From assembly GCF_002075345.1 (NCBI RefSeq), contig NZ_NAEW01000004.1, positions 62,001 through 126,000 on the forward strand: a DNA stretch of 64,000 bases. Direction: 5' to 3'. Within the stretch, counting starts at the first letter, position 1; every line of letters starts with the position of its first letter. The position numbers and the translations under genes are program-made. Positions 1 to 9,431 of the stretch are shown piece after piece. The DNA comes from Citrobacter braakii. GTDB lineage: Bacteria; Pseudomonadota; Gammaproteobacteria; Enterobacterales; Enterobacteriaceae. The notes below the pieces were generated by a model. The model was not told where the DNA came from. It worked only from the letters and a program-made list of their open reading frames with translations, and searched no databases.

Positions 1-572
1 TCTTTCGCAGCCTGGCATCCAGCCAGAATCCCAAAGCGCTTTTCATCTCCTGTTCCGATAGCCGCCTGGTGCCAGAACTCGTTACTCAGCAAGAGCCCGG
101 ACAGCTTTTCGTTATCCGCAACGCCGGTAATATCGTTCCGTCTTTTGGACCGGAACCCGGTGGCGTATCTGCTACGATTGAATACGCGGTTGTCGCACTT
201 GGTGTGACGGATATCGTCATCTGCGGACACTCCAACTGCGGCGCGATGAAAGCCATTGCTGATAGCCAGCCTCTGGATCCGATGCCCGCTGTGGCTCACT
301 GGTTGCACTATGCCGATGCCGCGAAAGCCGTGGTTGAGAAGAAAACCTGGGATAACCCAATCGCTAAAGTTAACGCCATGGTGGAAGAAAACGTTATCGC
401 ACAGCTCAATAATATTAAAACGCATCCTTGCGTCGCGGTTGGGCTGCGAAATAATGCGCTTCGTCTGCACGGCTGGGTATATGACATCGAAAGCGGTGAA
501 ATCCGTACCCTTGATAAAAACAGCAAAACCTATGTTTCCCTTGCAGATAACCCGCAGGTGCATTTCGAGTAA
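1..572 (+). CDS. cynT: Carbonic anhydrase, beta class, CynT-like (5' truncated by window edge)
   Basis: Beta-carbonic anhydrase interconverting CO2 and bicarbonate in the cytoplasm. The reading frame is open from base 3, upstream of the first possible start (GTG at 69), and the upstream residues [12 protein letters not shown] are conserved family sequence, so the gene enters from outside the window. The zinc and active-site set is visible: Cys and Asp/Arg of SCSDSR, and His and Cys of [10 protein letters not shown]. It resembles E. coli CynT much more than Can, for example in [16 protein letters not shown] and [11 protein letters not shown]. No cyanase or cyanate permease gene follows; the next gene belongs to the polysaccharide region, so a link to cyanate metabolism cannot be judged here. 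Confidence 0.9.
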   Translation, partial: FRSLASSQNPKALFISCSDSRLVPELVTQQEPGQLFVIRNAGNIVPSFGPEPGGVSATIEYAVVALGVTDIVICGHSNCGAMKAIADSQPLDPMPAVAHWLHYADAAKAVVEKKTWDNPIAKVNAMVEENVIAQLNNIKTHPCVAVGLRNNALRLHGWVYDIESGEIRTLDKNSKTYVSLADNPQVHFE

Positions 573-831
573 ATTTTCCCCTGGAGCAAGGATGCTCTGG
601 AGAGCTTTTACCTACTTTTGTGCTATAGACAAAAAACGCACTTGCAGCTAGTTTTTTAAATAGCCGTTGATGTTTTGCTTTTGCATTGGCCTTAGCTCAT
701 CCATTCAGTATTGCAACAGATTGCATGTATTTAGAGTTAAAACAGCTGTTCACCTGAGTGTTTTATCAAAATTATCTAGCAGCGATATCAATTCTGATAA
801 TGGTGCAGGCGATAAAAAGGAGCTGACGCAA

Positions 832-1770
832 ATGCTAGCGAAATTAAAACGAATAATAAATATGTTATTCTATCATGAATCATGGGATATCATGATTATT
901 AAGGATCATGGTACACACCAATTCCCAGATAACACACTGGATATATTAAATAAATCCGCTGCACAGCAGTTAAAAAAGGAATATACGTTTCAAGCCGATC
1001 CTTTTCTTATTGAAAAAGATGATAAACTGTATGTTTTTTATGAAGCTTTTAGCTTTCGCAACTCGAAAGGCACGCTCCGATGCCGTATTCTTGATCGTGA
1101 ACTGGTTGAAATTGATGACGTGAAACTTGAAGGTTTTGACGACCTGATGTGTCATTTGTCATTTCCGTTCCTGATCAATATTAACGATCAGCTCTTCATG
1201 ATTCCTGAATCATCAGAAAGAAAAGAAGTGATACTGTTTCAGTCAGTAGAGTTTCCTACACGCTGGAAGAAAATTAAAGTTCTAATCTCTGACACCGAAG
1301 TGACAGATAACATTTTTCTTTCAATGAATGAGACCTGCTATCTTATATCGACCACCATGGATAATAAAATAATTATTCATTCGGCAGAGCATCTTCACGG
1401 ACAGTGGCAGAGAATTACTCCTGCATTGAAGGTGAGCAATCATCATCATCGGGGAGCGGGTGCGCCTTATCTTGTCGATAACAAAATGTATTTCTTAACC
1501 CAGGAATGCACACCTGAAACATATGGAAAATCTATCTACATCAAAGAATTAGTCACACTGAATGACGCTACTTTTGATGAGAATCTGATCGAACAAATCA
1601 ATTCGTCGATCAACCACAGTGACGGCGTTCACACGCTAAATTTCTCAAGTAACTATATTGCCTATGATACAAAAATAAACAAGTTCAGTTTTTTATCTAT
1701 ACTTAGAAAAATATCTTACAAGTGTATGGTGAGTTACCGAAATTATTACCTTGCCAGGCGTCACCAATAG
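832..1770 (+). CDS. GINT1_N-like (GH43-like beta-propeller) protein of the polysaccharide region
   Basis: 312-residue protein with no signal peptide. The segment around FQADPFLIEKDDKLYVFYE, then HLSFPFLI, MIPES and GAGAPYLVDNKMYFLTQEC, gives repeated blade-like motifs typical of the N-terminal domain of the glucosamine inositolphosphorylceramide transferase family, a five-bladed-propeller fold related to GH43. Bacterial members often sit in surface polysaccharide loci. The frame is open further upstream, but ATG 832 is preferred because AAGGAG lies at 817-822, about 9 nt before it. The gene is AT-rich compared with flanking core genes, which suggests transfer. It lies just before a galE paralogue on the same strand and faces the exopolysaccharide operon. 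Whether it is a glycosidase, a transferase or a non-catalytic sugar-binding protein cannot be told from sequence alone. Confidence 0.6.
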   Translation: MLAKLKRIINMLFYHESWDIMIIKDHGTHQFPDNTLDILNKSAAQQLKKEYTFQADPFLIEKDDKLYVFYEAFSFRNSKGTLRCRILDRELVEIDDVKLEGFDDLMCHLSFPFLININDQLFMIPESSERKEVILFQSVEFPTRWKKIKVLISDTEVTDNIFLSMNETCYLISTTMDNKIIIHSAEHLHGQWQRITPALKVSNHHHRGAGAPYLVDNKMYFLTQECTPETYGKSIYIKELVTLNDATFDENLIEQINSSINHSDGVHTLNFSSNYIAYDTKINKFSFLSILRKISYKCMVSYRNYYLARRHQ

Positions 1771-1830
1771 CGTTTTCTATGATAGTGACGTGAATCAATG
1801 CCCATTTTCATCGCATTTTCTGGAGTCCAT

Positions 1831-2847
1831 ATGGCTATTCTTGTCACTGGTGGTGCAGGTTATATTGGTTCACATACTGTTTTAACGCTACTGGAAAGAG
1901 GCGATGATGTCGTTGTCATCGATAATCTGGCAAACGCCAGCCGAATCTCGCTGGACAGGGTCGCGGAACTCACAGGAAGGGAACCCATTGTCTATATCGC
2001 TGATGTTCTCGACAGGCAGGCATTAAAAAACATTTTCGCCAACCATAACATCACCGATGTCATTCATTTTGCGGGCCTCAAATCGGTTTCCGAGTCGATA
2101 AAAGAACCCCTTGCTTACTACGAAAACAACGTCACTGGAACGCTGGTTTTACTGGATGAGATGCTGGCCGCAGGCGTTAATCGATTCATTTTTAGCTCAT
2201 CAGCTACGGTATACGGTAATCCGGAAAGCGTGCCGCTGAGCGAGCAATCGCGTACGGGGGGAACCACCAATCCGTACGGTACCTCTAAATTAATGGTCGA
2301 ACAGATTCTGGCCGATTTCTCCCGCGCGCAGCCCGATTTCCGCATTACCTGCCTGCGCTATTTCAACCCGGTAGGCGCCCATCCATCGGGTCGGATTGGT
2401 GAGGATCCCAACGGTATCCCCAATAACCTGGTGCCGTACATCTCCCAGGTTGCGATTGGTAAGCTGAAAACCGTGTCGGTGTACGGTAATGACTATCCAA
2501 CCCCCGACGGCACCGGCGTTCGTGATTATATCCACGTCATGGATTTGGCGACCGGCCATTTAGCCGCGCTGGATAGCCAGAATAAAGGCGCTGCCTATAA
2601 GGTGATTAATCTCGGTACCGGGGTCGGTTATTCTGTGATTAATCTGATTGAGGCGTTTGAAAAAGCGGCGCAGAAAAAAATAAGCTATCAGTTTGTCGAC
2701 AGAAGGCCCGGCGACATTGCCGAATGTTGGTCTGACCCGTCACTGGCATACAAAGAGTTAGGTTGGAAGGCCATCTACAACCTTGATGAAATGATGCGTG
2801 ACACCTGGAACTGGCAAAAAAACAACCCGAATGGTTATAACATCTGA
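1831..2847 (+). CDS. galE: UDP-glucose 4-epimerase (GalE paralogue)
   Basis: Extended short-chain dehydrogenase that interconverts UDP-glucose and UDP-galactose using bound NAD. The 338 residues match the length of E. coli GalE. The N-terminal Rossmann motif is GGAGYIGSH, the catalytic Ser-Tyr-Lys is seen in FSSSATVYG and [11 protein letters not shown], and [11 protein letters not shown] with [12 protein letters not shown] are family signatures. ATG 1831 is chosen over an earlier in-frame ATG (1798) because a GGAG lies upstream and homology starts with MAILVTGG. Its position next to an exopolysaccharide operon, away from galTK, suggests a dedicated supply of UDP-Gal for that polymer. Confidence 0.93.
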   Translation: MAILVTGGAGYIGSHTVLTLLERGDDVVVIDNLANASRISLDRVAELTGREPIVYIADVLDRQALKNIFANHNITDVIHFAGLKSVSESIKEPLAYYENNVTGTLVLLDEMLAAGVNRFIFSSSATVYGNPESVPLSEQSRTGGTTNPYGTSKLMVEQILADFSRAQPDFRITCLRYFNPVGAHPSGRIGEDPNGIPNNLVPYISQVAIGKLKTVSVYGNDYPTPDGTGVRDYIHVMDLATGHLAALDSQNKGAAYKVINLGTGVGYSVINLIEAFEKAAQKKISYQFVDRRPGDIAECWSDPSLAYKELGWKAIYNLDEMMRDTWNWQKNNPNGYNI

Positions 2848-2893
2848 TGTACCCGGCAACGAGCCTTAGCCTCAGGCTCGTTGCCATGACGGG

Positions 2894-4285
2894 TTAGCGT
2901 GCCGTTATCGTTGATACGCGATACCAGCCGCTGCTCTGCTTTCCTTCGTTGGCAAAGTTAATTCTTGCCGCCCCGGATTTATCCAGCATCGAAACCTCAA
3001 TGGCGTATTGCCCTTTCGCCAGTCGGCCCGGCATGGGCAATGCGTAGCTAACCTGATAAACGCCCGGGAGCCAACGTCGTATATCATCCGCCGCATTCCC
3101 CTGCGCCACCACCTTATTGGCGCTATCCACCACACGAAATGCCAGCGTGTAGGGCAGATAAATCGGTGCGATACCTTCGTTATACCAGGTACTGTTCAAC
3201 CTCAACGTTTGTCCGCCGTCCCACACAGACTCATGGCTCAGAGACGCTAAGCGAAACCGATAGCCCAGTTTGGTCAGCGCATCATCAACAATCGGTCGAT
3301 AATCGCTGGGTATCGCTCTCGATTTCAGGTTGATCGTGCTGGCGTGCTGCTTGACCGCCCAGTCAAAAATGCCCTGCACTTCGGCACGCGTATAGTGGAA
3401 GGTGTTCTTCCAGTCCTGCATATATGAACAGATTTCCAGACTGACCGGCGCACGTTTCCAGGCATCGTTAAACCCCGAATAGCTCTGCTGTGCTGCCAGT
3501 AATCGCTGCGGGTAATCATCGGCCATATGGCTCCAGGAGTCCGAAAATACGCGCAGGTCACCCCAGCAATCCGCCCGCCATCCAGCCCCTCGCGCCACCG
3601 CATTCGCCAGGCTTTGCCCACCGCTCATCAACATTATTTTCGGCGTCGAAGGGAAGGCAGAAAAGTGCATTGCGACGTAGGGGTCTAACTGCGCGGTGGT
3701 GTACTGCTCCAACAGTGGTTTCAGATCAGGGAAATTGCTGTTATGCCATTCCCCCCAGGCCCCCACCATGCCGATATCCACAAAAGCGAGATTCTCATTA
3801 CCGTCGTAGCGTTTTCCGAATGCGTTCAGCAGACGCTGGCTGTACTCAATAAACAGCGGGTCGCTTAAATCCGGAATAAATGTTTTATTATCGGGCGTCC
3901 AGCTGCCTTTCACGCCTTTTTTAATCAGCCAATCGGGAATTTTGGTGCCATCCCCCGGATCGGCAAGCACCATAAACCGCAGCCCGACATTCATCGCGGG
4001 ACGATGCGCTACCGCGTATTTGAAGGCATCATCCACCAGCGCAAAATTATACTGACCTTCAACAGGCTCCAGCTCTCGCCAGTAAAATCGCTCGTATTCA
4101 AATCCGGTATTGGGATAATCCGCCAGACCCAGCGTTTCACCGTACCCCTGATGAAAACTTGCCACGCCAATCCCCGGATTGGTTAGCGGGCCCGTTAATG
4201 CTTTGGGGGTTACGGTCGTTAATGCGGACATAACCGCCAACGGAAAGGACATCAACAACAGCGCAGAAACCCATTTACACTTCAT
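2894..4285 (-). CDS. Secreted DUF4832 protein, glycoside-hydrolase-like
   Basis: 463-residue protein with an N-terminal signal peptide (KCKWVSALLLMSFPLAVMSA). The body has the DUF4832 pattern: TNPGIGVASFHQ, a TIM-barrel-like region with FEYERFYWRELEPVEGQYNF, and FVDIGMVGAWGEWHNS, whose Glu resembles a clan GH-A acid/base. The C-terminal part is a beta-sandwich DUF4832 domain. The ATG at 4285 is preferred over an upstream GTG because GGAGG lies about 11 nt before it. It is the last gene of the minus-strand exopolysaccharide operon. A periplasmic or exported polymer-trimming glycosidase is a reasonable inference, but no substrate can be named. Confidence 0.75.
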   Translation of the reverse strand: MKCKWVSALLLMSFPLAVMSALTTVTPKALTGPLTNPGIGVASFHQGYGETLGLADYPNTGFEYERFYWRELEPVEGQYNFALVDDAFKYAVAHRPAMNVGLRFMVLADPGDGTKIPDWLIKKGVKGSWTPDNKTFIPDLSDPLFIEYSQRLLNAFGKRYDGNENLAFVDIGMVGAWGEWHNSNFPDLKPLLEQYTTAQLDPYVAMHFSAFPSTPKIMLMSGGQSLANAVARGAGWRADCWGDLRVFSDSWSHMADDYPQRLLAAQQSYSGFNDAWKRAPVSLEICSYMQDWKNTFHYTRAEVQGIFDWAVKQHASTINLKSRAIPSDYRPIVDDALTKLGYRFRLASLSHESVWDGGQTLRLNSTWYNEGIAPIYLPYTLAFRVVDSANKVVAQGNAADDIRRWLPGVYQVSYALPMPGRLAKGQYAIEVSMLDKSGAARINFANEGKQSSGWYRVSTITAR

Positions 4286-4316
4286 CGCAGTGACGCCCTC
4301 CACAGGTTTGTTTACG

Positions 4317-4724
4317 CTAGCGGTTTTTCAGACTTAACCACCAGTCCCATATACCCACATGAAAATTTTGGAACACATCAATACCTAATGCTGATTTGAT
4401 CATATACAGCGTCAGCAATACGCAGCAGGTAACGAACAACACGGCTATCAGCAGCAAAAAAGTGAGCAATATTCTCGACAGGGTCGATTCCTGACGATGC
4501 TGCCGACGCAAATCTCTGCCAAACAAAAAAACCAGATAATAGCGTTTACTGAAAAAGGGAAAGCTTCGGCGAATATCGATCTGATGCCGCGAAGTCAGAG
4601 TCGAGGCCAGGATCGCTTTTTCCACCCCTTCTTTTTGTTCAGGAGTCAACCCTTGCGCAATCGGCTCGTCAAGGTGAGCATAAAATCGTTCGATGACGGG
4701 AGGACGATTTTGAGGACTGGTCAA
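4317..4724 (-). CDS. Small inner-membrane protein of unknown function in exopolysaccharide operon
   Basis: 135 residues that I do not recognise. The first ~80 residues are polar and begin MTSPQNRPPVIERFYAHLDEP, then comes a basic stretch (FGRDLRRQHRQES) followed by one long hydrophobic segment (ILLTFLLLIAVLFVTCCVLLTLYMI). The C-terminus is short and Trp-rich (GIWDWWLSLKNR). This predicts a single-span or hairpin membrane protein with a cytoplasmic N-terminal part. It lies 2 nt after the upstream glycosyltransferase stop and before the DUF4832 gene, so it is co-transcribed with the polymer genes. A regulatory or scaffold role in polymer assembly is only a guess. Confidence 0.7.
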   Translation of the reverse strand: MTSPQNRPPVIERFYAHLDEPIAQGLTPEQKEGVEKAILASTLTSRHQIDIRRSFPFFSKRYYLVFLFGRDLRRQHRQESTLSRILLTFLLLIAVLFVTCCVLLTLYMIKSALGIDVFQNFHVGIWDWWLSLKNR

Positions 4725-4726
4725 AA

Positions 4727-5839
4727 TTAACCTATATCTTTATCAATTGAGTGATAGACGTTAATCGTCTTTTTGGCGATTTCATGCCAGTTATAGTTTT
4801 GCAAATATACACGATAGTCCACGCTATTGGTTGCCGCCCACTCGGTTAGTTTTTCGGCCAGGCTGGTCACATCCCCCACCTTAAAATAGGCCTCGGACGG
4901 CAGTTGAACTTCGAGGTTAGCCGGAATATCACTGACGACGGCAGGAAGAGAAAATGACATTGCTTCCAGCAGCGCAATGGGCAATCCTTCATGGTATGAA
5001 GGCATCACAAACAGCTGTGCCTGGGAAAACACCGCCTGAAGCTCATCACCACGCAAGAACCCCGTCATCACAACGCCAGGCGTGTCCGCGGCAAGCTTTT
5101 TGAGGCGAATGCTGTATTCGGTCGGATGATCCGCATCGCCAATTAACACTAACGGCATAGTTAAACCGCTGCGCTGATAGGCGGCGATGGCATCATGCAT
5201 CCCTTTTTCTTCCACAAATCGCCCAACCACCACGAGGTAGTTTTTCGGCTGCAGCCCAAAGCGGGAGAGCGTATTGTCGATGGTCAGCACAGATAACGAC
5301 CGCGGCTCGTTGACGCCATTGTGAATTAAATGCGCATCATAGCGAGCGTGTTTTTTCTGGATCAGTTGATTAATAACCTCAGAAATCACAATCACTTCGT
5401 TGGCATATCTCACTGCCCAACGCTCACCCAGCAGCAATATTTTTTTGGCAACGAATCCCCATTTTTGACGATCGTAATCAGGTCCATGGTGGGTGAAAAC
5501 CACCTTCTTCCCTAACATGCGTAATAATGGGATCACAAGCCCAGGTCCGATAGCATGGACATGCACAATATCTGAATGGTCGATACTTGTCCTAAATGCC
5601 GCTAAAACGGAATGGACAATCGCTTCCAGCGAGCGCTTTTTTGGTGCCCACAGCGCGTAGGTTTCAACTTTCTTATATAACGATCGTTTGTAATTTACAT
5701 ACGGCGAGCGTGCAATCACGCAAATATCAACGTCCAACTGCTGCTTAATGGCAGGATATAGATTCTGACAGTGTGTCTCCACCCCGCCCAATACATCGGG
5801 AATACCACGCGTACCAAAAACCGTTATTTTTTTACTCAT
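4727..5839 (-). CDS. Glycosyltransferase family 4
   Basis: 370-residue cytoplasmic GT-B glycosyltransferase. The N-terminus has FGTRGIPDVLGGVETHCQNL, the acceptor-side glycine loop typical of GT4 enzymes. FTHHGPDYDRQKWG follows, and the C-terminal donor domain holds YLVVVGRFVEEKG and the EX7E nucleotide-sugar motif in SYHEGLPIALLEAMSFSLP. It starts one nucleotide beyond the stop of the upstream GT4 gene, so translation is probably coupled. It should add one sugar of the lipid-linked repeat unit. Donor and linkage cannot be assigned. Confidence 0.88.
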   Translation of the reverse strand: MSKKITVFGTRGIPDVLGGVETHCQNLYPAIKQQLDVDICVIARSPYVNYKRSLYKKVETYALWAPKKRSLEAIVHSVLAAFRTSIDHSDIVHVHAIGPGLVIPLLRMLGKKVVFTHHGPDYDRQKWGFVAKKILLLGERWAVRYANEVIVISEVINQLIQKKHARYDAHLIHNGVNEPRSLSVLTIDNTLSRFGLQPKNYLVVVGRFVEEKGMHDAIAAYQRSGLTMPLVLIGDADHPTEYSIRLKKLAADTPGVVMTGFLRGDELQAVFSQAQLFVMPSYHEGLPIALLEAMSFSLPAVVSDIPANLEVQLPSEAYFKVGDVTSLAEKLTEWAATNSVDYRVYLQNYNWHEIAKKTINVYHSIDKDIG

Positions 5840-5840
5840 A

Positions 5841-7052
5841 CTATGGCCTGCTCAGCAGTTCTTTATAGAGCGCCAGTAGAGTATCCATATGTTTACTCAG
5901 CGCATATTTTTCACTCAATCGCGCACGACCCTGTAAGCCCATGACCCGCGCCTTCTCTGGCGAGTCGGCCAGTGCATCCAGCGCATTTGCTAACTCCTGC
6001 GCATTGCCAGGTTCGAATAAAATCCCTTCGATTCCGTCACGAATTTGTTCCGGGATACCGCCGATGCGCGATCCGATCACCGGCTTGCCTAAGGACATCG
6101 CCTCTAATATCGCCATCGAACAGTTTTCATAGCATTCTGAAGGAAGGATCACTGCCCGTGCATGCTTAATAAGGTTATCGAGAGCTTCCCCTTGTTGCAC
6201 ATAACCTAAAAACTCAACGTCCGGGTATTGGGCGACTAATTCATCGTGCAGTGGACCGTGCCCCACAATTTTCAGCGGCGCTTTGTTCTGCATTTTCTCA
6301 TGCGCCGCCAATAACGTTGCCACGCCCTTTTCACGGCTCAGGCGACCGAAGTACAGCATATAGCCCGCATCGCTTACCTCACCCAGAGGACGGCTGTCAT
6401 CAACGCCATTGACGATGACATCAATGCGCGAATTCGGCAGCGTACGCAACAATACACCGCGTAAAAAGACGCTCGGCGAAACGATCACATCCAGCGCCTG
6501 GTAATTTTGCGCAATATACTGCCAGGTCGCCTCTAAAGAGAGCAGGAGGCTTTTTGAAGCAGAGCCTTCCTGGCAACGATACCTGAAGGCATTGAAAACC
6601 GTCCCGGTAATACAGGAATCACACACTTTACCGTCGCGCAGCATGGAATAGGCAGGACAGACGATTTTATAGTCATGCGCGGTCAACACCGTTTTGCAGC
6701 CAAAATTGCGGGCCACTTTAATCAACGCCGGCGTTAACTGATGGTAAATGTTATGGAAGTGGACGATATCCGGACGCTCTTTTTGTAGTAGCGCCAGCAT
6801 CTTTTTGCAGGCCTGCGAATTATGAATAAAGTTAACCGCCGTTTTGAGCCCGCCCAGCAGATTGCGCTCCTGGTGGTAGTCCACATTGCTGACGAAATAA
6901 TCCGCATAGTCCGAAGGGAAATTGTTCTCATGCTGCATCGAGAAATCAATAACCTGTACTCCGGCCTGTTTCAGCATCTCGCGCTCTTGAAAATAAACGG
7001 TTTCCGCGCCGCCTTTAATGAAAAAAAACTTATTCACTAATAAAACTTTCAT
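5841..7052 (-). CDS. Glycosyltransferase family 4
   Basis: 403-residue GT-B enzyme. The N-terminal domain begins KVLLVNKFFFIKGGAETVYF, with the glycine-rich acceptor loop. VLTAHDYKIVCPAYSML followed by a Cys pair (CDSCITGTVFNAFRYRC) is a common GT4 subgroup feature. The donor domain has YMLYFGRLSREKGV and the EX7E motif in PSECYENCSMAILEAMSLGKP. It lies 14 nt downstream of the GT2 gene in the polymer operon. It is presumably one of three transferases that build the repeat unit on the undecaprenyl carrier. The sugar specificity is unknown. Confidence 0.88.
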   Translation of the reverse strand: MKVLLVNKFFFIKGGAETVYFQEREMLKQAGVQVIDFSMQHENNFPSDYADYFVSNVDYHQERNLLGGLKTAVNFIHNSQACKKMLALLQKERPDIVHFHNIYHQLTPALIKVARNFGCKTVLTAHDYKIVCPAYSMLRDGKVCDSCITGTVFNAFRYRCQEGSASKSLLLSLEATWQYIAQNYQALDVIVSPSVFLRGVLLRTLPNSRIDVIVNGVDDSRPLGEVSDAGYMLYFGRLSREKGVATLLAAHEKMQNKAPLKIVGHGPLHDELVAQYPDVEFLGYVQQGEALDNLIKHARAVILPSECYENCSMAILEAMSLGKPVIGSRIGGIPEQIRDGIEGILFEPGNAQELANALDALADSPEKARVMGLQGRARLSEKYALSKHMDTLLALYKELLSRP

Positions 7053-7066
7053 TGCGCCAGCCTTAG

Positions 7067-8056
7067 TTATTCATGAATGATTTTACTGTCAGGCGGAGTC
7101 AACGGATCGCGTACTGGTTTAGTCAACCCTTTAACAAGTCCCGCAGAAAGCACGGCCAGGTTCATTACGCTCTGCAATCCGTTCAATAACGATCGATTCT
7201 GCACGGTTTTCAAGATAATAAAGGCAAGCAAGGGTAGAAATGCAATATCGAAAAGTTCGAGATTGAAGGTCACCGCCGCAATAAACAAGGCAATCAGATA
7301 AACAGAAAAAATCGCCTCGTTCTTAACCATTTTTAACGCTTTGCCGAAATAAGGTTTTCCCCACGCACAACGTAAAAGCTCGCCCGGTGCCTGATAGTAT
7401 CCACTTTTCCAGCGGTGCTTCAGCATCTGAAAGGTCGGCATGGTATGCGAAGTATGGATAAAATACGGAATATTCAGACGGCGTAGTTTATAACCCGCAT
7501 CGAGCAAACGCAGGCCAAGTTCAGCTTCTTCATAAGCGTGCAAATTACGGTTGGTGAGATAACCAATTTTCTCAATCGCAGAGCGGCGATATAACCCACC
7601 ACCGCCTAAATGGTCGCTATCTCCAAGCGGATAGATTTTACTAATACGCTGCTTACGCGATTTAAATTCATAGTTAACGGCATCGTCCATTTCAACGGTT
7701 CCCGCGACACCTGCATATTCCGGCTCAGCCTGCAAAAAAGCGACAGCCTGATCCACAAAGCCCCCTTCCAGCTCCATGTCGCCGTCCATCAGCAACAGAT
7801 ATTCCCCTTCACTATACAGATAACCTAACTGATGCCCGACGCCGCAGCAGCGATCGCCTGGGTCAGTTAAAGAGACCACGGTCACCCCTTTATCGATCGC
7901 AAGCTGTTGGGTGTTATCCGTTGACAGGCTATCTGCCACTATAATTTTATGTGGATAATCAACAAGCTGCCTGCGGATACTGTCTATCGTTTTCTCAATA
8001 CATTCAGATTCATTGAGTGTTTTAATACTCACTGAAATAAACGGTTTTTGGTCCAT
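7067..8056 (-). CDS. Glycosyltransferase family 2, membrane-associated
   Basis: 329-residue GT-A enzyme. The nucleotide-binding start is FISVSIKTLNESECIEKTIDS, an acidic DGD motif lies in YLLLMDGDMELEGGF, and YEEAELGLRL stands at the place of the usual ED catalytic-base motif. GGGGLYRRSAIEKIG is the acceptor-loop region. The C-terminal ~90 residues hold hydrophobic stretches (VYLIALFIAAVTFNLELFDIAFLPLLAFIIL, shown here only as a region around residues 250-285), so it is likely anchored to the inner membrane. It lies 4 nt after the Wzy-like gene. Donor and linkage are not predictable. Confidence 0.85.
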   Translation of the reverse strand: MDQKPFISVSIKTLNESECIEKTIDSIRRQLVDYPHKIIVADSLSTDNTQQLAIDKGVTVVSLTDPGDRCCGVGHQLGYLYSEGEYLLLMDGDMELEGGFVDQAVAFLQAEPEYAGVAGTVEMDDAVNYEFKSRKQRISKIYPLGDSDHLGGGGLYRRSAIEKIGYLTNRNLHAYEEAELGLRLLDAGYKLRRLNIPYFIHTSHTMPTFQMLKHRWKSGYYQAPGELLRCAWGKPYFGKALKMVKNEAIFSVYLIALFIAAVTFNLELFDIAFLPLLAFIILKTVQNRSLLNGLQSVMNLAVLSAGLVKGLTKPVRDPLTPPDSKIIHE

Positions 8057-8060
8057 ACAA

Positions 8061-9431
8061 TTACCCTACACAGCGAAGGACGGTTCGACGAATCACTAAA
8101 CTTGATCCTAGTGATAAATAGAACAGGAATTGTAACATCGGTGTAATCATCAGTATCTGGCTGTAAGGTAAGCTAATTAAGCAACTGATAGCAAAAGCGT
8201 TAAACGCCGGTGCAAAGCTCAGCAACTGAAGATCCTGCTGGTCCAGTTGTTCAAGCGTCAGTAATGGCTTTGGCTGACAAACTTTCAGGATATAAATGAA
8301 TAAGCTAATAAAAAGTAACGTGCCGATCACCCCGACTTCCCACAGCAGCATACTCAGGGAAGTCGAGTCGAGAATTAAGTTATAAATGATATTCAAAAAG
8401 CCCGGCGATACCGTACTCCCGCTGTTTGTGGCGTTGAGCCCATAACCAAATAACGTTCCTGAAAGCCCCCACAGATCGTTATTTTTCAACCAGAACAGGA
8501 ACGTCGTAAAGCGCCCTAACTCCCCGGTAGACATGATGTAGTTCGGGTCAAAGATATAGCTTAAGGAGTCGATGAAAATGCTTAACGAGCTTTTCGACGG
8601 ATCGCCGCCAAACGCGGAAGAATAATAGTACGCGAGGATCACTATCGACAGGCTAATAAGCAGCAGCATGCCCGCCACAATAACCAACAGCGTCTTCAGA
8701 TTAACCTTACTGACGTCTTTGACGTAGCTCGGTGAGATCCACACCCACGCGAGGAACAGAGGTGACAGCAGAATGACGAACTTCACTTCACCAATAATAC
8801 ATAGCCCGATCCCAAGAACAATGTGCAACGCCATGGACTTGAACGTGGTCAACCCGTGCTTATACTCAGAGACTTTTAACAACATAATCAACAGGCAAAA
8901 CAGGCCCATCGCAGCAGTGTTACCGCCCCCCATGGGGTCACCGCCAAACGTGCCAACCACAGAGTCCCATTTCTCATCTTCGCCACGCACCGCAACGCGC
9001 TGGGGAACGACCAGTAAAACCTGATAAATCATTACCGGGATTTGCGCGTAAAACACCCAGTACAGATAGCGCGTTGCACGGTAAATCTGCGACTCCCGGC
9101 AAAATCCCAGCAGCAAACAGATCATCACCAGTGACAATGCGATTTCATTTTTAAATGCCACAATCGCGACGGTGATCCCGCCCTGAATCAGCGTCGATGT
9201 TCCGGCCAGTATCAGGAACGAAAAATACAACGCCAGGACAATCGTCTCCTGCGCATCCAGCTGCAGCGAGCCATCACGCGTCTGCATCACCAATAATCCC
9301 ACCATCAACAGGGTCAGGAAAAAGGGGATCCACAGCACCGACTGCATGCCGGTAAAGTATTGCACCAGGCCACACAGGATCAGCGTGATAAAGCTAAAAA
9401 CCTGTAAATAGTATCCGGTATTCAGCGTCAT
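8061..9431 (-). CDS. Wzy-like polysaccharide polymerase / O-antigen-ligase-family membrane protein
   Basis: 456-residue inner-membrane protein with roughly ten to twelve hydrophobic segments and a large periplasmic loop around residues 270-340 (region FGGDPSKSSLS to GYGLNATNSGS), the layout of Wzy polymerases. No other operon gene can fill the polymerase role, and it is flanked by the Wzx flippase and the glycosyltransferases, so assignment as the block polymerase rests on topology and context. Its start overlaps the Wzx stop by 4 nt. Wzy families are very divergent, so the family call is an inference. Confidence 0.75.
   Translation of the reverse strand: MTLNTGYYLQVFSFITLILCGLVQYFTGMQSVLWIPFFLTLLMVGLLVMQTRDGSLQLDAQETIVLALYFSFLILAGTSTLIQGGITVAIVAFKNEIALSLVMICLLLGFCRESQIYRATRYLYWVFYAQIPVMIYQVLLVVPQRVAVRGEDEKWDSVVGTFGGDPMGGGNTAAMGLFCLLIMLLKVSEYKHGLTTFKSMALHIVLGIGLCIIGEVKFVILLSPLFLAWVWISPSYVKDVSKVNLKTLLVIVAGMLLLISLSIVILAYYYSSAFGGDPSKSSLSIFIDSLSYIFDPNYIMSTGELGRFTTFLFWLKNNDLWGLSGTLFGYGLNATNSGSTVSPGFLNIIYNLILDSTSLSMLLWEVGVIGTLLFISLFIYILKVCQPKPLLTLEQLDQQDLQLLSFAPAFNAFAISCLISLPYSQILMITPMLQFLFYLSLGSSLVIRRTVLRCVG

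Noticed and set aside
1798-1830. Longer N-terminus for galE
   Set aside because: The extra 11 residues precede the conserved MAILVTGG start, and GGAG is positioned for ATG 1831.
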